This document shows positions 1-8,385 of a stretch of DNA of 64,000 bases, in pieces; within the stretch, counting starts at the first letter, position 1, and each line of letters begins with the position of its first letter. The position numbers and the translations under genes are program-made. A model generated the notes under the pieces. It was not told where the DNA came from. It ran no database searches and saw only the letters and a list, made by a program, of their open reading frames with translations. This stretch comes from JBBQWZ01 sp038210135 (GTDB taxonomy: Bacteria; Acidobacteriota; Terriglobia; Bryobacterales; Bryobacteraceae): positions 186,001 to 250,000 of the forward strand of contig JBBQWZ010000001.1 in assembly GCA_038210135.1 (NCBI GenBank), read 5' to 3'.

Positions 1-3000
1 TCATCAACTCCGCAATCGCCGTTTCCAACTGGCGATCCTTGCCGCTCAGGTTGTCTTCCGGCGAATTCTCCACCAGGATGTCCGGCCGGACTCCGTAGTT
101 CTCCATGTTGGTGTGCTGCTTATCCGCCAGATAGACTCCGACGCCCGGCGTACGGACCGTCGAGCCATCGATCAGCGAATAGCTACCCGTTCCAATCACC
201 GCGCCCATCGTAGGCGTGCCGATCGTCTTCCCGAGGCCTAACAACTTGAATCCGGCTGGGAACATTTCCGCATTTGAAGCGGAGCGCCAGTTCTGCAGAA
301 CCACCTTCGGTCCGAAGTATCCGGCGAAGGGGCGTCCGCTTTCTTCCGTGCCGCGCGGCTGCCAGATCTGATACTGCTTCTGGACCAGAATCGCCAGCAA
401 TTCCTGCTCGATGTTGCCGCCGCCGTTGAAGCGCTGGTCGATGATCAACGCCTTCTTGTCGCGCAGCTCATGGATGTCCTTCTCGAATTTCTTCAACGAA
501 ACCGGATCCATGGCCTTGATGTGCAGGTAACCGATCTTGCCGCCAGTCATCTTCTCCACCTGGTCGGTACGGTCCTTCACCCAGCGGTCATAACGCAAAT
601 TGCTGTACGCGGCTGCCGCGATCGGTTCGATGCGCGTCTGCCACGCACCGTCGTCGTTCGGCTTGCTGTTGAACGTCACCGCGACCTTGCGGTTCAGCCG
701 ATGATTCAGCAGCTTCCAGTAATTGTCCGTAGCCAGCACCGGAGTGCCTTCGATCGCGATCAGGTAGTCGCCCTTCTTGACCTTCACCCAATCCTTGTCC
801 GCTGGACCCTCTTCATAGACGTGCGTCACGCGATAGCGGCCGGCCTGATCGTCGGCTTCGAGTTCGACTCCCAGGTGCACCGTCGCCGCGGCGCCTTCCG
901 CGCGCTGACCCGGACCCGGCGCAGCGCCCGTATGCGAAGCGTTCAGTTCGCCGATCATCTCATTCACGATATTCAGCAGTTCGTGTTTGTCGCCAACGAA
1001 TTCGACCAGCGGCTGATACTTCGAGCGCATCGCGTCCCAGTTCATGCCGTGCATCTTGGCGTCGTAGAAGCGGTACTTCATCGTGCGCCAGGCGTCGCCA
1101 AACATCTCCGCCCACTCGGCCGGCTTGTTGACCTTCACCTTCGCGTCGAAGCTGACCATCTTGCGAGCTCCGCCGCCAAACGGAGTCGCGGCAGCCCCGC
1201 CGGCAGGCGCTGCCAAGGCGCTCGAGTACACGCTGCCACCTTCCATGTAGAACACGCTACGGCCGTCGCGCGAAACGGTAAGGCCGCGAGGTCCGCCGCC
1301 GAATCCGCCTCCACCGCCGCGTCCACCGCGTCCCCCGGCCGCTCCGTCGCCGCCTTGCAGCGCAGCGACGCGAGTCAGACGCTTGCCGTCGTCCTGGATC
1401 GAGTAAATCACCGGCGTCGGACGCGCCGCGCCCGGCTCGGTGGTCGCGAACACCAGCGTCTTGCTATCCGGCGCCGCTGTGAAATTGAAAACCGGGAACG
1501 GCATGCGCGTCACCTGACGAGTCCGGCGCTTCAAGCCGTCCCAATCGATTACGACGTCCTTAACGGCCGCGACCTGCGCGCCCGGACCACCGCCGCCCCG
1601 TCGAGCACCCGCCGCCGCATCGGCCTCAGGAGCATTCTCATCCGGATCCGACGGATCCTTGTCCTGGCGTTCGAGCGCAACGACAAAAATCTGGCTCGAA
1701 GGATTGCCGCCCACCAGCGATCCCTGCACACCGCGGTCGCTGCGCACGAAATAAATTTTCTTACCGTCCGCTGAGAAGCGCGGCTGCAAGTCGTCGTAGG
1801 AATCGAACGTCACCTTGCGCGGCTTCGCGCTGGCATTCGACGGAACCAGATAAACGTCGCTGGTCCGCGTCGCATCCTGGCCCGAGAACGTCACCCATTT
1901 GCCGTCCGGCGAGAAACTGGCCGCGTTAATGTTGCCGTACTTGGACGAAGCCAGCTCGATCGTCTGTTTCGAACCCAATGAATACTTGTGCAGCTTGCTG
2001 TCGGAGGTCGTAAACGCGATCTCTTTCGAATCGGGCGACCACGACATTCCGAACTTCAGGTTGTCCATGTCCGTAACCCGCATCGCGTCGCCGCCCTCGG
2101 CCGCAATCACGTAGATCTCTTCGCGCCCGCTGCGATCCGACAGGAACGCCAGTTGCTTGCCATCCGGCGACCAGATCGGATTCTGATCGCGCGACGGATT
2201 GTCGGTGATCTGCCGCAAGTCGCCTTCGTCCACCGGAGCCGTAAAGATCTCGCCGTGAATCGAGAACGCGATCCGCCGTGAATTCGGAGAAAGCGAATAA
2301 TCGTCCACGCGCGAATTAAAGTCGCGAACTTCCGCCAGATTCTCCTGAACCTCGGCGTTGATGTTGACCTTCACCTGCGTCGGATTCTTGCTCGCGACCG
2401 GCATCTTCCAGAGACCGAAATCGTGTTCGAACACAATCATCTTGCCGTCGGAGCTGATGGACGGAAACCGCACGTCGCCGGTCTTGAACTGCGTCACCTT
2501 CTCCGCCTTGCCGCCTTTTTCCGAAACACGCCAGATGTTGGTCACACCCGTCGTCTTAGTGGTGTCCTCGCGATCGCTGACGAAATAGACGTGGCCGTCG
2601 TGGCCCCACATCGGCCACGAATCCATACCGTCGTAATCCGTCAAATCCGTAAACTTCTTGCTCGCGATGTCCATTACCGTCACATCCGTCTGATAGGAGC
2701 CGCGATAGTATTTGCGCCAGTAGACTTGCCCCTTGCGGTTGATCGCGATCTTCTTGCCGTCGGGCGAATAGGATCCGGCGATGCCCATGTCAGGACCCGC
2801 GTTGCGCTCCATGCCGCCGTCGATCGAGACGGTGTACAGCTTGCCCATGAAATCTTCGCCGCGTTGGCTCGAGAACAGCACGGAACGCGAGTCCGGCGTC
2901 CAATCGAGGACGTTGTCGTCGGCGGAATGAAAAGTCAGCTGCTTGGCCGTTCCGCCCTCGGCCGGAATGATGAAGACGTCGAGATTGCCGGCACGGTCGC

Positions 3001-3229
3001 TCGAGAACGCGACCCACTTGCCGTCCGGCGAAAATCGCGGATTGATATCGCGCGCCGAATGCACCGTCAGGCGCTGCAGATTCCCGCCGTTTTCATCCAC
3101 GGTCCAGATATCGCCCATGTGGCTAAAGGCAATGCGGCCTTGATGATAGCTGGGGTAGCGCAACAGCAGCGCCTCGCGCGCGAACAGACTGGTCGCGAGC
3201 GTCAGGCTCAATAAAAACAACTTGAACAT
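1..3229 (-). CDS. Tricorn-type S41 peptidase, partial (C-terminal end cut by the window edge)
   Basis: Large exported peptidase expected to trim peptides in the periplasm. The start at 3229 gives a hydrophobic leader (MFKLFLLSLTLATSLFA) and 1076 codons lie in the window, so only the last few residues are missing compared with about 1,080 in Tricorn. Residues about 30-690 are propeller repeats with many SPDGK/SPDSR blades. A glycine-rich linker is followed by a core domain with NASHTG near residue 765, matching the Ser-His pair of Tricorn. A PDZ segment (KKGDYLIAIEGTPV) lies near residue 815, and the S41 core has RSASNAE near residue 985, the likely nucleophile region, and NYGVRPD near the end. 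It stands alone, divergent from 3281. The family call is firm; the substrate is unknown. Confidence 0.92.
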   Translation of the reverse strand, partial: MFKLFLLSLTLATSLFAREALLLRYPSYHQGRIAFSHMGDIWTVDENGGNLQRLTVHSARDINPRFSPDGKWVAFSSDRAGNLDVFIIPAEGGTAKQLTFHSADDNVLDWTPDSRSVLFSSQRGEDFMGKLYTVSIDGGMERNAGPDMGIAGSYSPDGKKIAINRKGQVYWRKYYRGSYQTDVTVMDIASKKFTDLTDYDGMDSWPMWGHDGHVYFVSDREDTTKTTGVTNIWRVSEKGGKAEKVTQFKTGDVRFPSISSDGKMIVFEHDFGLWKMPVASKNPTQVKVNINAEVQENLAEVRDFNSRVDDYSLSPNSRRIAFSIHGEIFTAPVDEGDLRQITDNPSRDQNPIWSPDGKQLAFLSDRSGREEIYVIAAEGGDAMRVTDMDNLKFGMSWSPDSKEIAFTTSDSKLHKYSLGSKQTIELASSKYGNINAASFSPDGKWVTFSGQDATRTSDVYLVPSNASAKPRKVTFDSYDDLQPRFSADGKKIYFVRSDRGVQGSLVGGNPSSQIFVVALERQDKDPSDPDENAPEADAAAGARRGGGGPGAQVAAVKDVVIDWDGLKRRTRQVTRMPFPVFNFTAAPDSKTLVFATTEPGAARPTPVIYSIQDDGKRLTRVAALQGGDGAAGGRGGRGGGGGFGGGPRGLTVSRDGRSVFYMEGGSVYSSALAAPAGGAAATPFGGGARKMVSFDAKVKVNKPAEWAEMFGDAWRTMKYRFYDAKMHGMNWDAMRSKYQPLVEFVGDKHELLNIVNEMIGELNASHTGAAPGPGQRAEGAAATVHLGVELEADDQAGRYRVTHVYEEGPADKDWVKVKKGDYLIAIEGTPVLATDNYWKLLNHRLNRKVAVTFNSKPNDDGAWQTRIEPIAAAAYSNLRYDRWVKDRTDQVEKMTGGKIGYLHIKAMDPVSLKKFEKDIHELRDKKALIIDQRFNGGGNIEQELLAILVQKQYQIWQPRGTEESGRPFAGYFGPKVVLQNWRSASNAEMFPAGFKLLGLGKTIGTPTMGAVIGTGSYSLIDGSTVRTPGVGVYLADKQHTNMENYGVRPDILVENSPEDNLSGKDRQLETAIAELM

Positions 3230-3280
3230 AGGATGGACCTCTTGAAGTATGCGAACCCTGTGTAGGCGTCGCACCGGGAA

Positions 3281-4495
3281 TTGACGTTACACGAGCGGCA
3301 AGGTAAGGCAAGCGTCTTCCAAAACCCGTCACCAATCCACGTCGCACGGTATCCTTATAGACAGTTGCTCGCTGAAACCTCCGCTTGGCACGATTGGATC
3401 GCTCCCCGCACCATCGTCGAACTCGCCCGAAACACGGCGCCGTTCCTGTTCGACAGAGAGATCCCCGACGCTCCCTATCTCGACTTCCTGAACGCGGATG
3501 CGGACCCAGCGGATCTCGCCGGCTATTTCCGCCTTTGCGTGGCGGCCCATCACTCGACCGTCGCTACCTTCGTCCCGACCGACGTGGATACCAAGATTCG
3601 CGGTCTCATCTGGCGCCGGACCCGCGATCTCGACGAGGCCCGCGCTATGTTCGATTTCGCACTCCATTGGGCGGATTGGAACCTTGCCCCGGTGTCTCGG
3701 CGCTACGTTGGCACCGGTGATCGCTTGTCGAACACCGTCAGCGGACACAACGGCGAGTGGTTCAGCGTGATCGCCGGAGCACTAGGCCGCTTTCTGGTTT
3801 TAGGCGACACAAACTCCGCCGAAAAAGCCGTAACTGCAATCGATACAGAGCTATCGCGTGAGGCGCAGGTGTTTTTGGCTTCGTTTCGCACGCCGGGTTT
3901 AGAGATCGAAACCATGAAATTGGCCGCCAGTCTTACCCACAACCTGGGCGACCTGGATCAAGGCATCAGTTTCTGGGAAGGTAAAGGCGCGCTCTTTGAA
4001 CCGGCCAAGCAGCGATTCGGCCGTCTGGCCCACGAGAATCGTCAGCCCTATTCCGGTATCTACCAAATCTCGGCCCGTCTGTATCGCGATTCGCTGGCGT
4101 CCGAAGGGCACAGGCACTACCCCCTTCGTCCCATCAAGTGTCTCCGCCAGTCGGTCGATCTCCTCCTGCCCCAAGGTCCGTTTTTCGACGAATGGGGCGG
4201 CGTCATCGGAACCAGCCACTTACTGACGACGGCGGATCGCGCCGAAATTCTGGACGCTCTCGTCAAAGGTTGCAAAAAAGTACCCAATCAGTTCGGATAC
4301 TTTCGCGCCATCGTCGGTTTCGCGGAGGCGGCTCCTCGAGCTTTCTCCGAAGCCGTCGAGCGGATGCCCGGGTCGTCCAAAAAGGAACTCCGCCAAGCCC
4401 CCTTTCAAAAGCAGATCGCCGTCAGTCGGCAATCCTTTGAATCCTCTCTGAAAAAGCGCGTCCAAGCCCTCCGAACCGCCCTGTTCCCGCGCTGA
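3281..4495 (+). CDS. Hypothetical protein, 404 aa
   Basis: I do not recognise this protein. It is soluble, with no signal peptide and no membrane segment, and is rich in Trp, Arg and His. It has a helical feel in the second half (GALGRFLVLGDTNSAEKAV; SSLKKRVQALRTALF at the C-terminus). The frame is open for over 1.2 kb with normal wobble-position GC, so it is very likely a real gene. The start is doubtful: the first possible one is a TTG at 3281 with no clear ribosome-binding site, and a downstream TTG near 3365 would remove about 28 residues. It is divergent from the peptidase, with only about 50 bp between them. Confidence 0.7.
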   Translation: MTLHERQGKASVFQNPSPIHVARYPYRQLLAETSAWHDWIAPRTIVELARNTAPFLFDREIPDAPYLDFLNADADPADLAGYFRLCVAAHHSTVATFVPTDVDTKIRGLIWRRTRDLDEARAMFDFALHWADWNLAPVSRRYVGTGDRLSNTVSGHNGEWFSVIAGALGRFLVLGDTNSAEKAVTAIDTELSREAQVFLASFRTPGLEIETMKLAASLTHNLGDLDQGISFWEGKGALFEPAKQRFGRLAHENRQPYSGIYQISARLYRDSLASEGHRHYPLRPIKCLRQSVDLLLPQGPFFDEWGGVIGTSHLLTTADRAEILDALVKGCKKVPNQFGYFRAIVGFAEAAPRAFSEAVERMPGSSKKELRQAPFQKQIAVSRQSFESSLKKRVQALRTALFPR

Positions 4496-4605
4496 TCACA
4501 CGTATCCAAGATTTTCTTTCCGCTTGATAACACAAGCTTTCTGCGTATCTGTAAACGCGGAATGCGGACACCCTTGCGTTACTCTCCAGTCGCGAGGGGA
4601 CGTTT

Positions 4606-5214
4606 ATGTCAATCGAGAGTTTGCACCGCCGCGCCGCCGAAATCTGCGTCGAGGTCTTTGCCGGACCCGCCGTCGAAGCGGCGCGCCTGGCATACGAAGA
4701 ACGAGTCAACCGGGTCGCCCAACTGAAAACAGCCCAAGGCAGGCTAGTCCGCGAGGCCAAGGACCTGTCCGAGGCCAGGCGCACCGCAACCCGCCAGCTT
4801 GAAGACACATTGATCGCGGCGCGCGTGGATGGCCGGAAATGGAGCCCGTCCGACGGCCTCGACAAAGTGGGCAAAATCGACGCCCATCACCGGCTGGTGA
4901 CGGCCTCCAACAGCAGAGTGCTGGAACATCTGCTTCCGGCTGCGGAAATCGAGACGCTCGAACTGGCGGGCGCCCAATACCGTGCGCAGGCAGCCGCCCT
5001 CCGGGAAGTTGCGGAGGACCGCCTCCGCAAAACCACGGAATTGATGGCCGACGCCGCCGAGCACGAAGGCAGCATCGTGTTCGATCCCACGCAGACGCTT
5101 TCGGGCATCCTGCACCACCAGGCAGCCGAACTCGAAATCCAGGCGGCTAATCATCAGACATGGGCGCTCCAGCGCCGGGAAGAACACGCTCGAATCGTCG
5201 GACAAGAAAGGTAA
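4606..5214 (+). CDS. Hypothetical alpha-helical / coiled-coil protein, 202 aa
   Basis: Unrecognised protein, almost entirely helical, with long Ala/Glu/Arg-rich stretches that look like coiled coil (residues about 20-75 and 115-200). There is no signal peptide, membrane segment or catalytic motif. The ATG at 4606 follows GAGGGGAC, a good ribosome-binding site. The next gene starts 3 bp after its stop, so the two form a two-gene unit. The composition suggests a structural or scaffolding protein, but this is inference only. Confidence 0.7.
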   Translation: MSIESLHRRAAEICVEVFAGPAVEAARLAYEERVNRVAQLKTAQGRLVREAKDLSEARRTATRQLEDTLIAARVDGRKWSPSDGLDKVGKIDAHHRLVTASNSRVLEHLLPAAEIETLELAGAQYRAQAAALREVAEDRLRKTTELMADAAEHEGSIVFDPTQTLSGILHHQAAELEIQAANHQTWALQRREEHARIVGQER

Positions 5215-5217
5215 AAA

Positions 5218-5445
5218 ATGGAAATCCGAAACAAATTGCGCGGCTTGATCGAAAGCCTCAGTGCGGAGCAAGTGGCGATTCTCGCCGAAGAAGTCGCAGC
5301 CTACCAGGCGGAAGCACCGGCCTTGCAGGCTGCGCGTCCAATCGGTGTGATGCTCGAAGAAATCACCGTCGCGAAAATGCAGGATCCCGCATTCGCGGCC
5401 AAAGTGCGCGAAGAGGTGAACGCAGCCCTCCGTGGCGAACGCTAG
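5218..5445 (+). CDS. Hypothetical small acidic protein, 75 aa
   Basis: Small soluble protein of two or three predicted helices (IRNKLRGLIESLSAEQVAIL; EITVAKMQDPAFAAKVREEV). No family is recognised. AAGGT lies just upstream of the ATG, which sits 3 bp after the stop of the coiled-coil gene, so the two are probably co-translated and may interact. Downstream is a 259-bp gap filled by dispersed repeats and a terminator of the opposite operon. Confidence 0.65.
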   Translation: MEIRNKLRGLIESLSAEQVAILAEEVAAYQAEAPALQAARPIGVMLEEITVAKMQDPAFAAKVREEVNAALRGER

Positions 5446-5506
5446 CGCCCCGTGCTGACCGACTCCAATCGAAGCGTGACACGTCGCGCTTTGGCGCCGC
5501 GCGATT

Positions 5507-5531
5507 GAACCCGGAGCGTAAGCGACGGGAC
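5507..5531 (+). repeat. Dispersed repeat family A, copy 1
   Basis: Begins GAACCCGGAGCGTAAGCGAC and ends GGGAC. It is identical over all 25 bases to the copy at 41051. A run of related modules follows up to about 5655. Confidence 0.8.
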
Positions 5532-5595
5532 TTCCGGTTCTAATAACCCGCTAGTTGAAGGGACAACATCTGGCAAGGGATTCCGCCTCCGCACG

Positions 5596-5621
5596 GAACC
5601 GCGACCGTAAAGGGAGCGGAC
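5596..5621 (+). repeat. Dispersed repeat family C, copy 1
   Basis: Begins GAACCGCGACCGTAAAGGGA and ends GCGGAC. It matches the copies at 41126 and 50468 except for one extra A. A decayed partial copy (AAGGGAGCCGACC) lies at about 5642-5654. Confidence 0.75.
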
Positions 5622-5653
5622 GTCTTCTAAAACGGACTCTTAAGGGAGCCGAC

Positions 5654-5685
5654 CAAAACAAAACCCCGCCGGCAATGGCGGGGTT
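5654..5685 (-). terminator. Rho-independent terminator of the ThuA operon
   Basis: A 9-bp perfect stem (AACCCCGCC at 5662-5670 with GGCGGGGTT at 5677-5685) closes a 6-base loop. On the minus strand it is followed by TTTTGTTTT. It lies 20 bp past the ThuA-family stop codon. Confidence 0.8.
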
Positions 5686-5704
5686 CCACTGCGATCAATC
5701 TGTC

Positions 5705-6514
5705 CTAGGGCCTCGGTCGAGGCGTCGTATCCGTCTCGGTGAGACCCAAAGCCCACTTCGTCGCTTCCGTGTACATCGTACGGACGTCCGGCCTCGCCCA
5801 GGCATCCTCGCGATGCCCGAACGTCGAATAGAACACTCTGCCCTTGCCGTAATTCTTCACCCACGCAACCGCGAAATCGTGGTCGGCCCGCTTCACCCTT
5901 GGATTCTTCAAATCTAATTTGGACTCGTCCAGCCGCATCAGAACCCGCACGTTCGCGCGCGAGAAAATCGCGCTCGGCTGATAAATCTCATCGTGAATCA
6001 CAAACGAAGCCGGAAACGCCTTCGTGATCGGACTGCCGCGGTCCTCGACAATCACTGGAGCCTGAAAGGTCCCCCAGGGATGCTCGTCGAAATACGCTCC
6101 CGTCATCTCGCCGTATTCCGGCCACTTGTAGAACGTGTCAATCGCGCTGTGCCCGCCAATGAAGCCGTGGCCTTCCTTCACGAACGCGAGCAGCGACGCC
6201 TTTTGCTCGTCGTCCATGTCCAACTCGCCGGTCGTGTAGAAGAAAACCGCGTCGAAATAATCCAGATTCTTCGCGTTATCTTTCATCTTCTTGCGCGTGA
6301 TCAGCTGCGTGTCGGTCTTGATGAACGTATCCCACAGACCGGTATCCTGGCCCATCTTCCAAATGGTCGCCAAGCCATCCGACACGGAGTCGTGCTGAAA
6401 ACCTTTGACCGCCCCAATAGCAAGCACCCGCTTCTTCCGCGCAGCGGGCTGCGCCTCCACCGTATTCAGCACCAAAGCGGATAGCAGTAAAACCGCAAAC
6501 GATCGCAGCAACAT
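5705..6514 (-). CDS. ThuA-domain exported protein, 269 aa
   Basis: ThuA-like domain of the class I glutamine-amidotransferase-like fold, associated with sugar utilisation; the catalytic role is unproven. An N-terminal signal peptide (residues 1-21, ending VEAQ) precedes the domain. Typical ThuA segments are KGFQHDSVSDGL near residue 38, FVKEGHGFIGGHSAIDTFY near 110-130 and a C-terminal GKGRVFYSTFGHRED. The start is supported by AAGGAGAC. It is the last gene of a three-gene minus-strand unit, 9 bp after DUF4198, and ends at a strong terminator. ThuA proteins are frequent in Acidobacteria and Planctomycetes genomes. Confidence 0.88.
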   Translation of the reverse strand: MLLRSFAVLLLSALVLNTVEAQPAARKKRVLAIGAVKGFQHDSVSDGLATIWKMGQDTGLWDTFIKTDTQLITRKKMKDNAKNLDYFDAVFFYTTGELDMDDEQKASLLAFVKEGHGFIGGHSAIDTFYKWPEYGEMTGAYFDEHPWGTFQAPVIVEDRGSPITKAFPASFVIHDEIYQPSAIFSRANVRVLMRLDESKLDLKNPRVKRADHDFAVAWVKNYGKGRVFYSTFGHREDAWARPDVRTMYTEATKWALGLTETDTTPRPRP

Positions 6515-6523
6515 CCAGTCTCC

Positions 6524-7351
6524 TTATTGACGAACTTCAAAAGTCAGCGAAGCCCAAAAGCTTTCCCAATCGGCTGGCTTCGTTTTTGCATCTTCGCTAA
6601 CGTCGCCTGTGGCCTTCGGCTGCGCAGCGCGGCGCATCGCCAGCGTGTGAATCCTCCAACGCCCGGCGCGCGTAATCGGAATCCGAATTCGCCCGGAAGA
6701 ATCCAGCCGTCCCACAATCCGCGTGTCCGTTTCATTCGAAGCCTCGACCGACAGATTGAACGCCGGCTTCCCGTCGAGCAGGACCTGCACTGGCAGCTCC
6801 TCGCCCGAAATCAATGTCGCCGGATTCCGCTCCGGAATGATCTCGATCGTGAAACCAACCAGCTTCTTATACCCCTCGTCCGGCGCCCCGCTGGTCACAA
6901 TCGACTTGGCGAACTTCGCATACCGCTCGCGCCCCGGCTGATCCGTCTCACGATGTTCCCGCCGGTACCGTTGCACATCGTCCAGCCCTTCTTCGAGAAG
7001 GTACTTCTCGAAATCGACACCTTTCAGCTCAATGAAATTCGGGACCGTACGCGTCGTCAGAATCAGCGTCCCTTTTTGAGGAACCACCACCTCGCCGATC
7101 CCTTTTTTGGCCGCGTCGTGCAGCCGCTCGACCTTCGCCGTGCCCAGCCGGACATCGCGGAGCCGCGAAATCACCGGCGCGTCCTCGCTCTCCGGAAACG
7201 CGTCGCCGTTATGAATCCCGATCGTCAGCCGCTCGCCTGATTTCACCGTGAACTTCCCCGGCATCAGGTACAAGTCGTGTGCGCTCGTCACGCCACATGC
7301 CACAAGCAGCAAACTCAGAGCTCGACAATGCCTAAAAATCACGGCTTCCAA
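6524..7351 (-). CDS. DUF4198-family exported protein, 275 aa
   Basis: DUF4198 proteins are periplasmic beta-sandwich proteins, some linked to nickel or other metal uptake. After a hydrophobic leader ending in GVTSA, the mature part begins HDLYLMPGKFTVKSGERL, the signature of the family, with the His-Asp pair at the mature N-terminus. Two beta-rich halves follow, the second with EVSNETDTRIVG-like Ig-fold sequence. It overlaps the upstream TolB-like gene by 13 bp, so the two are translationally coupled. No metal transporter is adjacent, so a metal role is only a possibility. Confidence 0.8.
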   Translation of the reverse strand: MEAVIFRHCRALSLLLVACGVTSAHDLYLMPGKFTVKSGERLTIGIHNGDAFPESEDAPVISRLRDVRLGTAKVERLHDAAKKGIGEVVVPQKGTLILTTRTVPNFIELKGVDFEKYLLEEGLDDVQRYRREHRETDQPGRERYAKFAKSIVTSGAPDEGYKKLVGFTIEIIPERNPATLISGEELPVQVLLDGKPAFNLSVEASNETDTRIVGRLDSSGRIRIPITRAGRWRIHTLAMRRAAQPKATGDVSEDAKTKPADWESFWASLTFEVRQ

Positions 7352-8352
7352 TCGGCGACAAAGATATTGAATTCGTAGCGGCCTGTCCCGTTAAAGCTCG
7401 ACGCGAACACCAGCTTCTTGCCGTCGGGCGAGAACTCCGGAAACGACGTAAAGCCCCCGAACGTGGTCACCTGTTCGAGCCCGGACCCATCCACGCCAAC
7501 CAGGTACAACTCAAAATCCCGCCCGTCGCATTTGTGTTTGTTCGACGCGAACAGGATCTTCTTGCCGTCTGGCGTGAACGTCGGAGCGAAATTCGCGCAT
7601 CCGTAATCCGTGATCGTCTTCGCGTTCTTCCCGTCGCCATCCGAAACCAGCAGCTCCATTTTCATTGGCGTCGTCAGATTGTCTTTGAGCAGCGCCTTGG
7701 ATTTCTCAATATCCTCAGCCTTGGTCGGATGATGCGCGCGCCATACGATCTGTTTCCCATCGCGCGAGAACACCGCGCCGCCGTCGTACCCGACCTGCGA
7801 CGTCAGCTTCTGCTTCTTGCTGCCGTCCGGCTTCATCTTCCAAAGCTCCAAATCACCCGACGCGAGCGACGTGTACACGATTTCGTTGCGCTTCCAATTG
7901 ATCGTCGCCTCCGCGTCGTAGCCTTCGGCATCCGTCAGCTTCTTCAGAATCTTTCCCGAGTCCGTCGCCAGAAAAATATCGAAACCCGCATACACGGCCC
8001 AAACGTAGCCCTTACTGCGATCCGCGCGTGGCGGACAGCCTGGCGCGCGCTCATGCGTGGACGCGTACACGATGTGCTTGTTGTCTTTAGTGAAATATGC
8101 GCAGGTCGTCACGCCCTTGCCGGTAGAAACCATGTGCTGGTCGCTGCCGTCCGCGTTCATGATGTAAATCTGATCGCACTCATACGGCGAACGCGTAGAC
8201 TGGAAAACCAACCGCTTTCCGTCCGGCGACCAGTACGCCTCCGCATTCTGATTTCCACCCGAAGTCAGCTGCTTCAGGTTGAAAATATGTTTGCCGTGAT
8301 CTTCCCCAAATGCCGAGACTGCCAGCGCGAACAGGATTCCAATGTGCCGCAT
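7339..8352 (-). CDS. TolB-like PD40 beta-propeller protein, exported, 337 aa
   Basis: Six-bladed propeller protein built from WD40-like PD40 repeats: YWSPDGKRLVFQS, FTKDNKHIVYAS, FSRDGKQIVWRA, FTPDGKKILFAS and FSPDGKKLVFAS recur at about 45-60 residue steps. It carries a short signal peptide (ends AVSAFG). Unlike E. coli TolB it lacks the N-terminal D1 domain and is not next to tol genes, so it is better called TolB-like. It is the first gene of the operon with DUF4198 and ThuA, and is separated from the divergent Hsp70-like gene by only 33 bp. Confidence 0.85.
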   Translation of the reverse strand: MRHIGILFALAVSAFGEDHGKHIFNLKQLTSGGNQNAEAYWSPDGKRLVFQSTRSPYECDQIYIMNADGSDQHMVSTGKGVTTCAYFTKDNKHIVYASTHERAPGCPPRADRSKGYVWAVYAGFDIFLATDSGKILKKLTDAEGYDAEATINWKRNEIVYTSLASGDLELWKMKPDGSKKQKLTSQVGYDGGAVFSRDGKQIVWRAHHPTKAEDIEKSKALLKDNLTTPMKMELLVSDGDGKNAKTITDYGCANFAPTFTPDGKKILFASNKHKCDGRDFELYLVGVDGSGLEQVTTFGGFTSFPEFSPDGKKLVFASSFNGTGRYEFNIFVADWKP

Positions 8353-8385
8353 GATAGTTCTTCATTGTAATATCGGTGTGCGAAC

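Noticed and set aside
470..1774. 434-codon open frame on the plus strand
   Set aside because: Antisense shadow of the Tricorn-type peptidase; composition is Arg/His-rich with no domain, as expected from a GC-rich opposite strand.
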